A DNA stretch of 14,290 bases from contig CAZUAH010000354.1 of the NCBI GenBank assembly GCA_964617665.1, positions 1 through 14,290 on the forward strand, in the 5' to 3' direction. This document shows positions 6,866 through 14,290 of this stretch, piece by piece (position 1 is the first letter of the stretch; every line of letters begins with the position of its first letter). A program made the translations under genes and the position numbers. A model generated the notes under the pieces. That model searched no databases and had not been told where the DNA came from. It saw only the letters and a program-made list of their open reading frames with translations. This DNA is from JADHUC01 sp964617665. Its GTDB lineage: Bacteria; Planctomycetota; Planctomycetia; Pirellulales; Pirellulaceae.

Positions 6866-8380
6866 CTAAGATCCGGACGGCACGAGCTTCATCACGAAGG
6901 CATCGCCGCTACCACCCCCGAATTCCGTCTGGGCGCTGCCTTCCGTGTTAGGGAAGTCTCGCGACGCGGTATGGCCGACGAGGTACAACTCTCCTTTCGG
7001 CCCCAAGGCGACGCTGCGGATCATATCGTCGCCACTTCCGCCGATGTACGTGCAATACAGCGCCCTCGATGCGTCCGACGTGAGAACCGCAAGCCAACCA
7101 TCGCTCTTACCTCCGCCATGGCTTTCTTGGATTGCACCCGCTGTGACTGGCAGGTCCCGTGATTCGGACTGACCAACGACGATGATGTTGCCGTTTGGGC
7201 TCGGGATTGGCATGAGGCAGAACTCGCTTGCTGAACCGCCCAGGAATGTCGAGAACACAAACTGACTTCCTTCGGGCGAGAGCTTCGTCAGAAAGGCGTC
7301 GTTTTTCCCCCTAAGCTTGCGTTGGAACGCGCCGGAGGTCGTAGGAAAGTCATTCGACGCGGTGACTCCTGGCAGCAGCAGGGCGCCATCGACTGTCACG
7401 TATGGCCGGTGTTCGGGGAACTCGTTTGCGCTGCCGCCGACATACGAGACATATACAGGTTGAGAAGCGTCGCTCGCAAGTTTGACGACGTAGCCGTCGT
7501 GCTGTCCGCCGTATTTCGATTGCGCACCGCCGTTCGATCGGGGCAGATCAGCCGAAGTGGTATGTCCCGCGAAGTAAACATCGCCGCTCCTGTCGAGACG
7601 CCCGCCCAGCATGTAGTCCTTGGCACTGCCGCCGAACAGCGTGCTCCACACCAATCCGGAACCGTCCGCTTTCAGCTTTGTCACGAAAGCATCGCGGGGG
7701 CCGCTGCGTTTTCGTCGAAAGGCTCCGGGAGTTGTGGGAAAATCCTCCGATGCGGTCGTACCAAAGATGCAGACTTGGTCCTCCGCATCCAGCGCCAGTC
7801 CCCCACGGGGCGCCTCATCACCGGAACCGCCGAGATACGTGCACCAAACCAGTTTGGTTAGGTCTGACGAGAGCTTGGCCGCGAAGATGCTGCCGCGGCC
7901 ACCCCCGTGCTTCGGCTGAAAACAGCCCTTGGTCGTGGGTACGTCTGGCGAACGCGTCATGCTGGTGATCACGACGTTGCCGCCGCGATCCAGTTCCATC
8001 CCGTACACATTCCTTTCCTGTTTCGAGCCGCCGAAGTATGTTGCCGCAACGATCTGACGACCGTCGGGGCTGAGACGCGCCAAGTAGCAGTCGCCGCCGT
8101 AGACGCCTCCGTGGCCCAGGTTCGGGTCGTCGCCTGCATACCGCGGCTGAACGACGCCAGCGGATGTTCGCATGTCGGCCGAACTTGTCTGAGCACCGAC
8201 AAGTACGGATCCATCGGGAAAGGGAATCGCCTCCCGCGCCTGATCCCACTGGCTTCCCCCGAGGTAAGTCGCATAGGCGACTTGGTAGCGCGGTCGGTCG
8301 ACCGCATCGCTCGGTCTGTCGACCGTCGAAACAAGGGCCGCCACAAAGACGACAACAACTTGGCGAGCGGTTCGCAACAT
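6866..8380 (-). CDS. Secreted seven-bladed SBBP beta-propeller protein
   Basis: A 504-residue protein started by ATG 8380 with AAAGGAG nine bases upstream. Residues 1 to about 26 are a signal sequence (MLRTARQVVVVFVAALVS). The rest is seven repeats of about 66 residues, each with a YxTYLGGS-like strand (GGS at 41, 117, 184, 250, 315, 381 and 447) and a DFPTTxGAFQxxxGGxxDAFxxKL-type loop. This is the SBBP repeat pattern; seven copies would close one full propeller with no extra domain. The family is mostly exported and of unknown function, often at the cell surface, and is thought to bind other proteins or glycans. The first spacing is longer (76 residues) because of an insertion near residue 85. 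There is no C-terminal sorting or anchor segment. It is divergent from the DUF6868 gene at 8754. Confidence 0.9.
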   Translation of the reverse strand: MLRTARQVVVVFVAALVSTVDRPSDAVDRPRYQVAYATYLGGSQWDQAREAIPFPDGSVLVGAQTSSADMRTSAGVVQPRYAGDDPNLGHGGVYGGDCYLARLSPDGRQIVAATYFGGSKQERNVYGMELDRGGNVVITSMTRSPDVPTTKGCFQPKHGGGRGSIFAAKLSSDLTKLVWCTYLGGSGDEAPRGGLALDAEDQVCIFGTTASEDFPTTPGAFRRKRSGPRDAFVTKLKADGSGLVWSTLFGGSAKDYMLGGRLDRSGDVYFAGHTTSADLPRSNGGAQSKYGGQHDGYVVKLASDASQPVYVSYVGGSANEFPEHRPYVTVDGALLLPGVTASNDFPTTSGAFQRKLRGKNDAFLTKLSPEGSQFVFSTFLGGSASEFCLMPIPSPNGNIIVVGQSESRDLPVTAGAIQESHGGGKSDGWLAVLTSDASRALYCTYIGGSGDDMIRSVALGPKGELYLVGHTASRDFPNTEGSAQTEFGGGSGDAFVMKLVPSGS

Positions 8381-8753
8381 GATGCAAGCTCCTTTGATTG
8401 CTAGATCAGCACTTTTGACAATAGAAGTATCTCAGGATGAACGCGCCATTGCGACACATGTCCTAGAAATCGACCAAGATTCTCGAGACAACTTAAGTCG
8501 TGGAACGCCGTTCTGCTTGCCGCCGGCAAGAAATCCATCGCAGGATGGCGTTTCCTGTTAACCGGCTCGGCCACGTTTCGGTGGCGATTTTTCGTTAGGT
8601 TCGGAACTGGCCGACGAATAACCCTCTGGATACGTTACTCGCGGAATTGAGGTCGCGCAGACCAGCAGGGTCTTGGGCCCCGTCGCTCGAGGTGCGGAGT
8701 GGGTCTGATCGGAAACGTGATTCTGGTGAGCAGTGCGCTGAAAGGAAGATGTC
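8381..8753. other. Divergent intergenic region between the propeller and DUF6868 genes
   Basis: About 370 bases that should carry promoters for both flanking genes. A consensus TTGACA at 8415-8420 is present on the plus strand, but I see no good -10 at the right distance. A 5-bp stem, GCCAC/GTGGC at 8570-8585, followed by GATTTTT resembles a weak plus-strand terminator. No gene is supported. Confidence 0.45.
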
Positions 8754-9029
8754 ATGGAAAGGCTCAAGAGCATTCTGTTTTGGTGCATGATCATGGGGTT
8801 CGCAGTAATGCTGATTTGGTTCGGCATGATCGTTCTTGCGGGTGAGGCTACCCATTCATTTCACGCCGAACTCGGAACCATGAGAATGGTGTCGTTGGAA
8901 TTGTTCATGTCGGCGAACTACATCGGCATCGGAATGTGGAAGATGTGCGTGATCTTCTGTTTCGCCATTCCTTGGCTGGCGTTGAAGATCGTTGGCAATG
9001 AATGCGTCGATCAGAAAGCATCTGTCTAG
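8754..9029 (+). CDS. DUF6868-like small inner-membrane protein
   Basis: A 91-residue protein with two predicted membrane helices (about residues 8-29 and 60-80). AAAGGA lies seven to eight bases upstream of ATG 8754. The pattern of a short N-terminal helix with a WC pair, a His-containing loop, and a second half reading YIGIGMWKMCVIFCFAIPWLALKIVG matches what I know of the DUF6868 family (consensus end '...YAGMAxYKxGIxxFNLVPYLALRIxG'). Its function is unknown. Both ends should be short and the loop between the helices extracytoplasmic or cytoplasmic; topology cannot be fixed from sequence. It stands alone, with no co-directional neighbour closer than 220 bases. Confidence 0.82.
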   Translation: MERLKSILFWCMIMGFAVMLIWFGMIVLAGEATHSFHAELGTMRMVSLELFMSANYIGIGMWKMCVIFCFAIPWLALKIVGNECVDQKASV

Positions 9030-9249
9030 ACGCATGATGGACTGTCCGCGTTGTGTTGGCCCCCCCCTATTTTCGACGCGGCCAGGCAAACGAGTCTGAT
9101 CGGGAAGCGTCGGTTGTCAAATCAAGCACTTACCTCTGGACATGTAGTGCTGATGCGCCAGAGGAATTGGTCCCCCGATAATTGCTCCCGGTGAAAGAAC
9201 CGGCTAGGTTGTGGAGGCTTTGCGCGATTATCAGCGGAGGTATTGTAGG

Positions 9250-10103
9250 ATGAGCAATCTCAGGAACCTGAACGTATTCCCACCGACCGATGAATTCACT
9301 TTCGAAGATCTCTGTCTAGTACTCTGGAGGCGTATTTTGTCGGACCCACACGCGCAGTTTGTTGGGCGAAAGGGGCAGGCACAGCAAGGTGTTGACATCA
9401 TTGGAAGGAAGGACGGCACGCTGAACTGGGTCGGTGTCCAATGCAAGGTCAGGAGTGGTGGCGAGCTGAGGGAATCCGATGTCGTCGACGATGCCGAGAA
9501 GTCCAGACAATTCAACCCGCGCCTCTCCGAACTTGTCTTCGCCACCACGGCCCCGAGGGACGCGAAGATCCAAACTCTAGCAGAGAGCTGACCGAAAAGA
9601 ACGTGAAGGCTGGCGGATTCCCGATTGCGATCTACTCCTGGGACGACATCCAGGCTGAACTTGGGAAGAAATCGAATCTCGATATCTGCCGCCGCTTCTA
9701 TGGAGACTTCTTCATCAACTACGAACAGCTTGGGATTGCGATCTCGCGAATTGTGCGGGTGGCGATCGGGGTGGGGGCTACGCCTGATACGCAATACGAG
9801 TTGAGTATCGGCAAGACGGCCTCGGCTGGTGATCAACACAGTTGCACGGGGCTCAACTACTGGAAGGGCACCTATTTCATTGGCAACTGGACCGAGAAGA
9901 GACTGGACACATTCCGGCTCCCCGTGTTCGCTTCTGATCTGGAACACGCCTTCCAATTCAAACGTGACGCGCACATCATCGCCACCTGGCTGACGCGCAT
10001 GAGACTCCTTGACGATCTGATTGATGGCAAGGACGAGGAGGAGCACGTCATGCTGCTTTCGGAGGCAGAATACCAGGAGTACATGGATTTGACTGGTGAC
10101 TGA
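9250..10103 (+). pseudogene. Restriction-endonuclease-like gene split by a one-base frameshift
   Basis: If repaired, this would encode about 284 residues. The start is ATG 9250 with GGAGG nine bases upstream. Residues 13-66 contain the Mrr/PD-(D/E)XK-type nuclease core: FEDLCLVLW helix, GVDIIG (Asp49) and VGVQCK (Gln64-x-Lys66), followed by FATTAPRDAKIQ. The frame stops at 9591 (TGA). The adjacent frame continues the same protein (RELTEKNVKAGGFPIAIYSWDDIQAEL, a segment typical of these proteins after ATTAPRDA) to 10103. Joining after Ala111 (codon 9580-9582) by adding one base gives an unbroken IQTLAREL. The C-terminal 120 residues are not recognised. There is no slippery heptamer at the junction, so a deletion or a sequencing error is likelier than programmed frameshifting. 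Such nucleases are usually part of phage or plasmid defence; no methylase or helicase partner is adjacent. Confidence 0.8.
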
Positions 10104-10495
10104 ATGGGGGCGAAGCTCTAGTTTGACTAGTGCGAGCTTTCGCGCAATTGCTCATTTTCGCCACGGGGGATCGAGCGGGGGAGTCGGTTGACGGCCACGG
10201 GGTGCTGTCTCGCCGTTCCGGCTTCAAGCCGGTCTTCAAGGCGGCGGGGGGACGGACGCGTACATCGCTCGCTTCGTCCGACAGACGCTGGCAATGCCAG
10301 AATTCCGGCAAACCATCAAACGTGCCATCAAGTCGTCCCTTTTCTCGGATGTGCCAGAATACCACCCCAAGTGAGACAACGCAAATCGGCAGTTCACGGG
10401 CTTCCACATAAGCCGGTCTCGAATGGCTTGACACCATCGAAATCCGCAGGTCAACTGACAATTGAGTCCCCTTTCGTTCGCCGGAGAACACCGCT
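10104..10495. other. Intergenic region carrying a repeat copy and dyads
   Basis: No gene is supported. The stretch holds the second copy of the 27-bp repeat (10340-10366), the dyad CTAGT-TTG-ACTAG (10118-10130) and the dyad CCGGCTT-C-AAGCCGG (10218-10232). A minus-strand frame is open across most of it but shows no family signature. The composition and the repeat suggest debris from a dispersed element inserted between the broken nuclease gene and the zinc-ribbon gene. Confidence 0.45.
10340..10366 (+). repeat. 27-bp direct repeat, copy 2
   Basis: This is an exact copy, in the same orientation, of the repeat at 24-50. It lies inside the dyad-rich intergenic stretch that follows the broken nuclease gene. 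The bases just outside differ from those around copy 1. Confidence 0.8.
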
Positions 10496-10711
10496 ATGCA
10501 ACTTGCCGCATACAGGTGCAGTCAGTGCGGGCACATCCTAAGACGAAACGAGTGCATCCTGCACGACGACCCGATGGCGCCATTTGGTCCCGAACTGCTA
10601 TGCCCGCAATGCGAAGGATTGGTTGTCTCGCGCCGTCATCCAGGCGTCGTTGTCCTCATTGCGTCGACGATACTCGGGCTGAGTGTCTGGTGGGGGCTGT
10701 ACGTCTTCTGA
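10496..10711 (+). CDS. Zinc-ribbon protein with a C-terminal membrane helix
   Basis: A 71-residue protein. GGAG lies nine bases before ATG 10496. Residues 8-11 (CSQC) and 37-40 (CPQC) are two CxxC knuckles spaced as in a small zinc ribbon. Residues about 49-70 (VVVLIASTILGLSVWWGLYVF) form one hydrophobic helix that ends the protein, giving a tail-anchored layout with the ribbon in the cytoplasm. No named family is recognised. The gene ends 169 bases before the decayed gene at 10881. A longer overlapping frame starting at 10462 lacks these features and is rejected. Confidence 0.68.
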   Translation: MQLAAYRCSQCGHILRRNECILHDDPMAPFGPELLCPQCEGLVVSRRHPGVVVLIASTILGLSVWWGLYVF

Positions 10712-10880
10712 GACAGGAGCAACCATGAAGGGAGCTGGGCGGTGTATCGCCTAACCTCCTCAATTGGGACGCGTCGATGTGACCGAAGCGGGTAAGTTGC
10801 CCGCAACTGGTGTTGTTACAACGACGTTACGCACACCCACGTCGACATCGACTACAATGCAAGGAAGAGGGAATCATACC

Positions 10881-11319
10881 ATGACGTTACGGCGCACCAT
10901 TGTCGCCTGTTTTCTGCTGTCCAGTTCTTCGCTGTGGGCCGCAGACCAGCCGCATCCACTTCCCCCGCCGGCCCAGAAAACGATGGGCTTTGTAGGCGAC
11001 TCCTGGTCACGAAACTCAAAGATCAGCATGAGGGGCGCCACGTCCAATTGGAGGTCATCAACGTCGGGAAGCATCGGATAACGCTAGCCGGTCAGCTCTA
11101 ATACGAAAACGACAAGCTATGGTGACTATCTGCGGGAAGCCGCTTACTTCACTTCGTTTCCCGAAGTGCTACCAACGCCATTCAGCACAGCAGGATCAAA
11201 GCGGCGATCACCACACCCAACAGCGAAGGATGCAAACACCGAGCCGAATCGAACGGCTCTCTAAGCCGCCACCGCGCGCCAGCGATTTCTCAGAATATAC
11301 TGACAAGAAGAACTTCTAA
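10881..11319 (+). pseudogene. Decayed gene for a small secreted protein
   Basis: ATG 10881, preceded by AGGAAGAGGG, opens with a convincing signal peptide (MTLRRTIVACFLLSSSSLWAAD), and the frame ends at 11081 after only 66 residues. From about 11000 the protein-like text moves to another frame (LLVTKLKDQHEGRHVQLEVI, then NVGKHRITLAGQL), stops at TAA 11099, resumes as YENDKL, and then shifts frame again (DYLREAAYFTSFPEVLPTPF near 11124-11183). A last piece in a further frame (IKAAITTPNSEGCKH) runs to 11319. At least two frameshifts and one nonsense codon are needed to explain this. The middle part has a strand pattern loosely like a BON domain, but I would not assign it. It is an inactivated gene just upstream of the macroglobulin gene. 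Confidence 0.65.
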
Positions 11320-11367
11320 CAGACGCCAGCTTCGGGCATCACACCAGTAGAAAGACACGTGACCACG

Positions 11368-14290
11368 ATGAAAAACACCACCCGACTCGCAGCCATCTGC
11401 GCACTCCTGCTCTGTCTCTCGACCGCCGAGGCCGCACCGATCGACGACGCCGAGCAGGCCCTGCAAGCCCGCCAGTTCGACACCGCCATCGCCCACCTGG
11501 AGGAAGCCGAGCCCGGCGACTACCCCAGCTACCTCAAGGCCGTCGCTCTCTACCAGTCGGGGAAACATTCTGCCGCTGCCGTCACCTGCGAGGGGCTCTT
11601 AGAAAAACACCCGGACTCCCAATGGCAACATAAGGCGCGCTTCCTGATGGCCCGCGCCCTCATCGCCCAGAAAGATCACAAGGCCGCCGAGTCCATACTC
11701 GCCGCAGAGGCCGGTCGGATTTTTTCGCCCGACCGCAAACAGTCGATTGCGAACGTCCTGGTCGATTTCGCCGACAAACTTGCGCGCCGCCCCGACCCGA
11801 ACGAGCTCGACGCGCTCCCGCCCGACGACGCCAAGGCGCTCGCGTTATACCAACAGGTTCTCGCACTCGAGATCAAGCGCGAACTCAGCGACGACATCCA
11901 ATTCAAAGTCGCCCTTACCTTCCAACGCCTCAAACAACATCCGCAGGCGATCGCCGTGCTTCGCAAGTACCTCGACGACTTCGACCCGACTTGGACTGGT
12001 CCGGTCGGCAGTGCGACACGTCAGCGCGGCCAGCTCAAACAGAATCCCGTGGCGCCCGGCAGGCACCGCCTCAAGGCGTGGTTCGCCCTTATCGACTCCC
12101 AGGTCATCAACGGCGACAACGACGCCGCCCGCCAGAACGTCGACGCTTTTCTCCCGATCCTCCAAGACGTCGTGATGGAGTTCGACGACGGCCGCGGTGG
12201 TACCGTCCAGCGTGACAAATCCGACGTCGCCCACCAACGCGTCCTCACCTACTCCCAAGACCTCCCCAACTACATCGCCGAGACCAGGAAATTCCTCGCC
12301 GCTTACCCGGCTTACGAGCTGGCCATCGAACTCGCCCGCGGCTTGCCCGACACGCTCGTCGGGCTCGGTCGCACCGACGAGGCCATCGCCGCCCACCGCA
12401 ATTTCGTCGACGGTAAGAACTTCAAATTCATTGCCGACGAAAAAGCCACCACGCCTGACCCCAAGACTGGCGTTTCCCCGGCCGAGAACCTCAAGAATCT
12501 CCAGCGCGAGTCCTTCTTCCAAATCGCGCAATTGCTCTTCGACCAGAAGAAATATGACGAGGCCATCAAGCAGTGGCAAGCCTACGTCAACCGCTACCCA
12601 GACGGCGCCCAGTGGGCTGCGTCCCAGTCCGGGATCATCAATGCCGAGTTCCAGATCGGCCTCGACGCAGTCGCCGCCGGCGAGGACGCCAAGGCCCGCC
12701 AACATTTCGCTCAGTTCCTCAACAAGTACCCTCTCGACCAGCGCGCGCGACAGATCATGTTCACACTCGGGCAGATGCACGTGGCGAAGGAGGAATACCA
12801 AAAGGCGATCGAGGAGTGGTCGCGCCTCATCAGTAAGTACCCCAACACCGAGGAGTCATCGCTCGCCCTCTACCGCACTGGCGTCTTCCAATCCGAACAG
12901 CTCGGTCAGCTTGAGGAGGCCCTCGCCACCTTCCGCCGCCTCACCTGGGGCTCGTGGTCGCGGCCGGCCAAAGCCCGCGTCGTCATGCTCTCGCAGAAAT
13001 CCCTCGGCGTCGCCACCGAACGCGTTTTCCGCACCGACGAGATCGCGAAAGTCGCCGTCACCGCGCGCAATATCGAGAAACTCAAAGTCAGTGTTTACCC
13101 GCTCAATCTCGAATCCTATTTTCGCAAGACCCATAAGCTCGGCCGCATCGACCACCTCGACATCGACCTCATCGAGCCGCAGAAAACCTGGGAGGTGAAA
13201 CTCGATGGTTACAAAAAATACACCCAGCTGATCCGCGACATCGAGATCCCGTTCCCCGGCAAGCAGTCAGGCATCCGCGTCGTCAAAATCGAGGGTGGCG
13301 ACTGGTCCGCAACCACGCTCGTCATCCGCTCCGACATCGACCTCATCCTCAAGAGCAGCCGCAAGGAGGCCGTCGTCTACGTCGAGGACCAGCTGAAAAA
13401 CAAACCCGCTGCGGACACCCAACTTCTGTTCAGCGACGGTACCCGCATCATTGCCACAGGGAAGACAGGTGCCGACGGCGTTTTTCGCGGAAGATTCCCC
13501 GAGCTGACCACCATCAACGACCTGCGCGTGCTCGCCACGGGTCCCGGCGGCAGCGCTACCAACATGCTCAACATCGGCAACCTGCAATTCAGCACCGGCC
13601 TGTCACGCCGCGGTTACATCTACACCGATAAAACCGCCTACCAGCGGGGCGAGGCCGTCGCGGTCCGCGGCATTATCCGCGACGTCAAAGACGGCAGCTA
13701 CATCGTCCCGGAAAAACGCGAATACACCGTGCGCATCACCGACCCCGCCGGCCGCCTGCTCGGCGTGTCCGAACTGACACTGTCAGAATTCGGCACCTTC
13801 GACACGGCCCTCCAACTCCCGAACTCCGCCGCTTTTGGCGACTACAGCATCATCGCCCACCCGAAGGACAAAAAGGAAATCACCTACCAGGGGAGCTTCC
13901 AGGTCCAGCAGTTCAAGCTCGATCGCGTCCGTCTCGCCTTCGATTTCCCGCAACAGGTCTACTTCCGAGGCGAAAAAATCGAGCCCACGCTCAGCGCCAC
14001 CTACTACTGGGGATCGCCCGCCGCCGATAAGATCGTCGAGATCAGCCTGCCCGACGGCCGCAAGCTGAGCGAGAAGACGGACGCCGAGGGCATAATCAAG
14101 ATCAGCCTCGACACCGCCGGTTTCATCCCCGGCCAGCCGCTGCAGTTCCGCGCCGGCATCCCGGCGCTCAACATCTCCTCAAATGCTGCGGTGTTCCTCG
14201 CTAAGCTCGGGTACCACATCGCCCTCAAACCCGAACAGCCACTCGCGCTTGCCAACGAGGCCTTCGAAGTCCAAGTCGACACGATCGGCG
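11368..14290 (+). CDS. Alpha-2-macroglobulin-family protein with N-terminal TPR region (3' end outside window)
   Basis: Open without a stop from ATG 11368 to the window edge: 974 codons visible. Residues 1-23 are a signal peptide (cleavage AEA/AP). Residues about 25-110 and 380-530 are TPR-like helical hairpins (for example FDQKKYDEAIKQWQAYVNRYP and KEEYQKAIEEWSRLISKYP). From about 550 the macroglobulin part begins, with VTARNIEKLKVSVYPLNLESYF (MG1-like). A further MG-like domain follows, then the diagnostic MG2 segment GYIYTDKTAYQRGEAVAVRG near 749-768. The bait region, the thioester (if any) and the complement-like domain would lie beyond the window. Bacterial members trap or inhibit attacking proteases in the periplasm or help protect the envelope. 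The ribosome binding site is weak. Codon use is strikingly biased to C or G in third position compared with neighbours, which also opens a long antisense frame. The gene may continue an operon to the right. Confidence 0.9.
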   Translation, partial: MKNTTRLAAICALLLCLSTAEAAPIDDAEQALQARQFDTAIAHLEEAEPGDYPSYLKAVALYQSGKHSAAAVTCEGLLEKHPDSQWQHKARFLMARALIAQKDHKAAESILAAEAGRIFSPDRKQSIANVLVDFADKLARRPDPNELDALPPDDAKALALYQQVLALEIKRELSDDIQFKVALTFQRLKQHPQAIAVLRKYLDDFDPTWTGPVGSATRQRGQLKQNPVAPGRHRLKAWFALIDSQVINGDNDAARQNVDAFLPILQDVVMEFDDGRGGTVQRDKSDVAHQRVLTYSQDLPNYIAETRKFLAAYPAYELAIELARGLPDTLVGLGRTDEAIAAHRNFVDGKNFKFIADEKATTPDPKTGVSPAENLKNLQRESFFQIAQLLFDQKKYDEAIKQWQAYVNRYPDGAQWAASQSGIINAEFQIGLDAVAAGEDAKARQHFAQFLNKYPLDQRARQIMFTLGQMHVAKEEYQKAIEEWSRLISKYPNTEESSLALYRTGVFQSEQLGQLEEALATFRRLTWGSWSRPAKARVVMLSQKSLGVATERVFRTDEIAKVAVTARNIEKLKVSVYPLNLESYFRKTHKLGRIDHLDIDLIEPQKTWEVKLDGYKKYTQLIRDIEIPFPGKQSGIRVVKIEGGDWSATTLVIRSDIDLILKSSRKEAVVYVEDQLKNKPAADTQLLFSDGTRIIATGKTGADGVFRGRFPELTTINDLRVLATGPGGSATNMLNIGNLQFSTGLSRRGYIYTDKTAYQRGEAVAVRGIIRDVKDGSYIVPEKREYTVRITDPAGRLLGVSELTLSEFGTFDTALQLPNSAAFGDYSIIAHPKDKKEITYQGSFQVQQFKLDRVRLAFDFPQQVYFRGEKIEPTLSATYYWGSPAADKIVEISLPDGRKLSEKTDAEGIIKISLDTAGFIPGQPLQFRAGIPALNISSNAAVFLAKLGYHIALKPEQPLALANEAFEVQVDTIG

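Noticed and set aside
9570..9592. Programmed -1 frameshift in the nuclease gene
   Set aside because: The junction (CTCTAGCAGAGAGC) has no X-XXY-YYZ heptamer and no obvious stimulatory structure.
10048..10491. Minus-strand frame of 147 codons after the nuclease gene
   Set aside because: No ribosome binding site or family signature; it overlaps the 3' end of the nuclease remnant and a repeat-bearing region.
11845..12801. Long open minus-strand frame (318 codons) inside the macroglobulin gene
   Set aside because: It is antisense to clearly coding sequence; strong C/G third-position bias removes stops on the opposite strand. It has no ribosome binding site or domain.
12197..13198. Plus-strand frame of 333 codons, very rich in Ser, Pro and Arg
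   Set aside because: It is a +2-frame shadow of the macroglobulin gene; the composition is what shifted high-GC coding sequence gives.

Overview
The window looks like a planctomycete chromosome segment. The main pointers are a small inner-membrane protein with the arginine-rich 'RRRxxLQFSLRT' N-terminus that is common in that phylum, many secreted low-complexity or repeat proteins, a DUF6868-type membrane protein, and an alpha-2-macroglobulin with an N-terminal TPR region. This assignment is an inference from gene content; no rRNA or tRNA gene is visible.

Region by region: 1-265 is a short non-coding tail. 266-3821 (minus strand) is a two-gene operon: a BlaI/MecI-type repressor and a 1033-residue BlaR1-like (M56) membrane metalloprotease. 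The extracytoplasmic part of the M56 protein is an HtrA-like domain, a PDZ domain and a CtpA/S41 domain. Both serine-protease folds have lost catalytic residues, whereas the M56 HExxH site is intact. A good promoter with a BlaI-like dyad lies upstream of the repressor gene. A short small-protein gene (4493-4909, plus) and a secreted PDZ/coiled-coil protein with four internal repeats (5186-6190, plus) follow on the other strand. 6866-8380 (minus) encodes a secreted seven-bladed SBBP propeller. 8754-9029 encodes a DUF6868-like membrane protein. 9250-10103 is a restriction-endonuclease-like gene broken by one missing base. 10496-10711 encodes a zinc-ribbon membrane micro-protein. 10881-11319 is a decayed secreted-protein gene. 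From 11368 to the window end runs a large open alpha-2-macroglobulin-family gene, with 974 codons visible and the 3' end outside.

How the genes work together: the one clear functional unit is blaI-M56. By analogy with BlaR1/BlaI, an envelope signal sensed by the exported module would switch on the M56 protease, relieve the repressor, and derepress the operon through its own operator. Replacing the usual penicillin-binding sensor with two catalytically crippled protease folds plus a PDZ suggests sensing of unfolded or C-terminal peptides at the envelope. The PDZ protein at 5186, the propeller and the macroglobulin are also extracytoplasmic, so the theme is envelope surveillance and protein handling, but no shared regulation is visible. 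A G7/C7 run near the end of blaI is positioned so that loss of one base would fuse the repressor in frame to the M56 protein.
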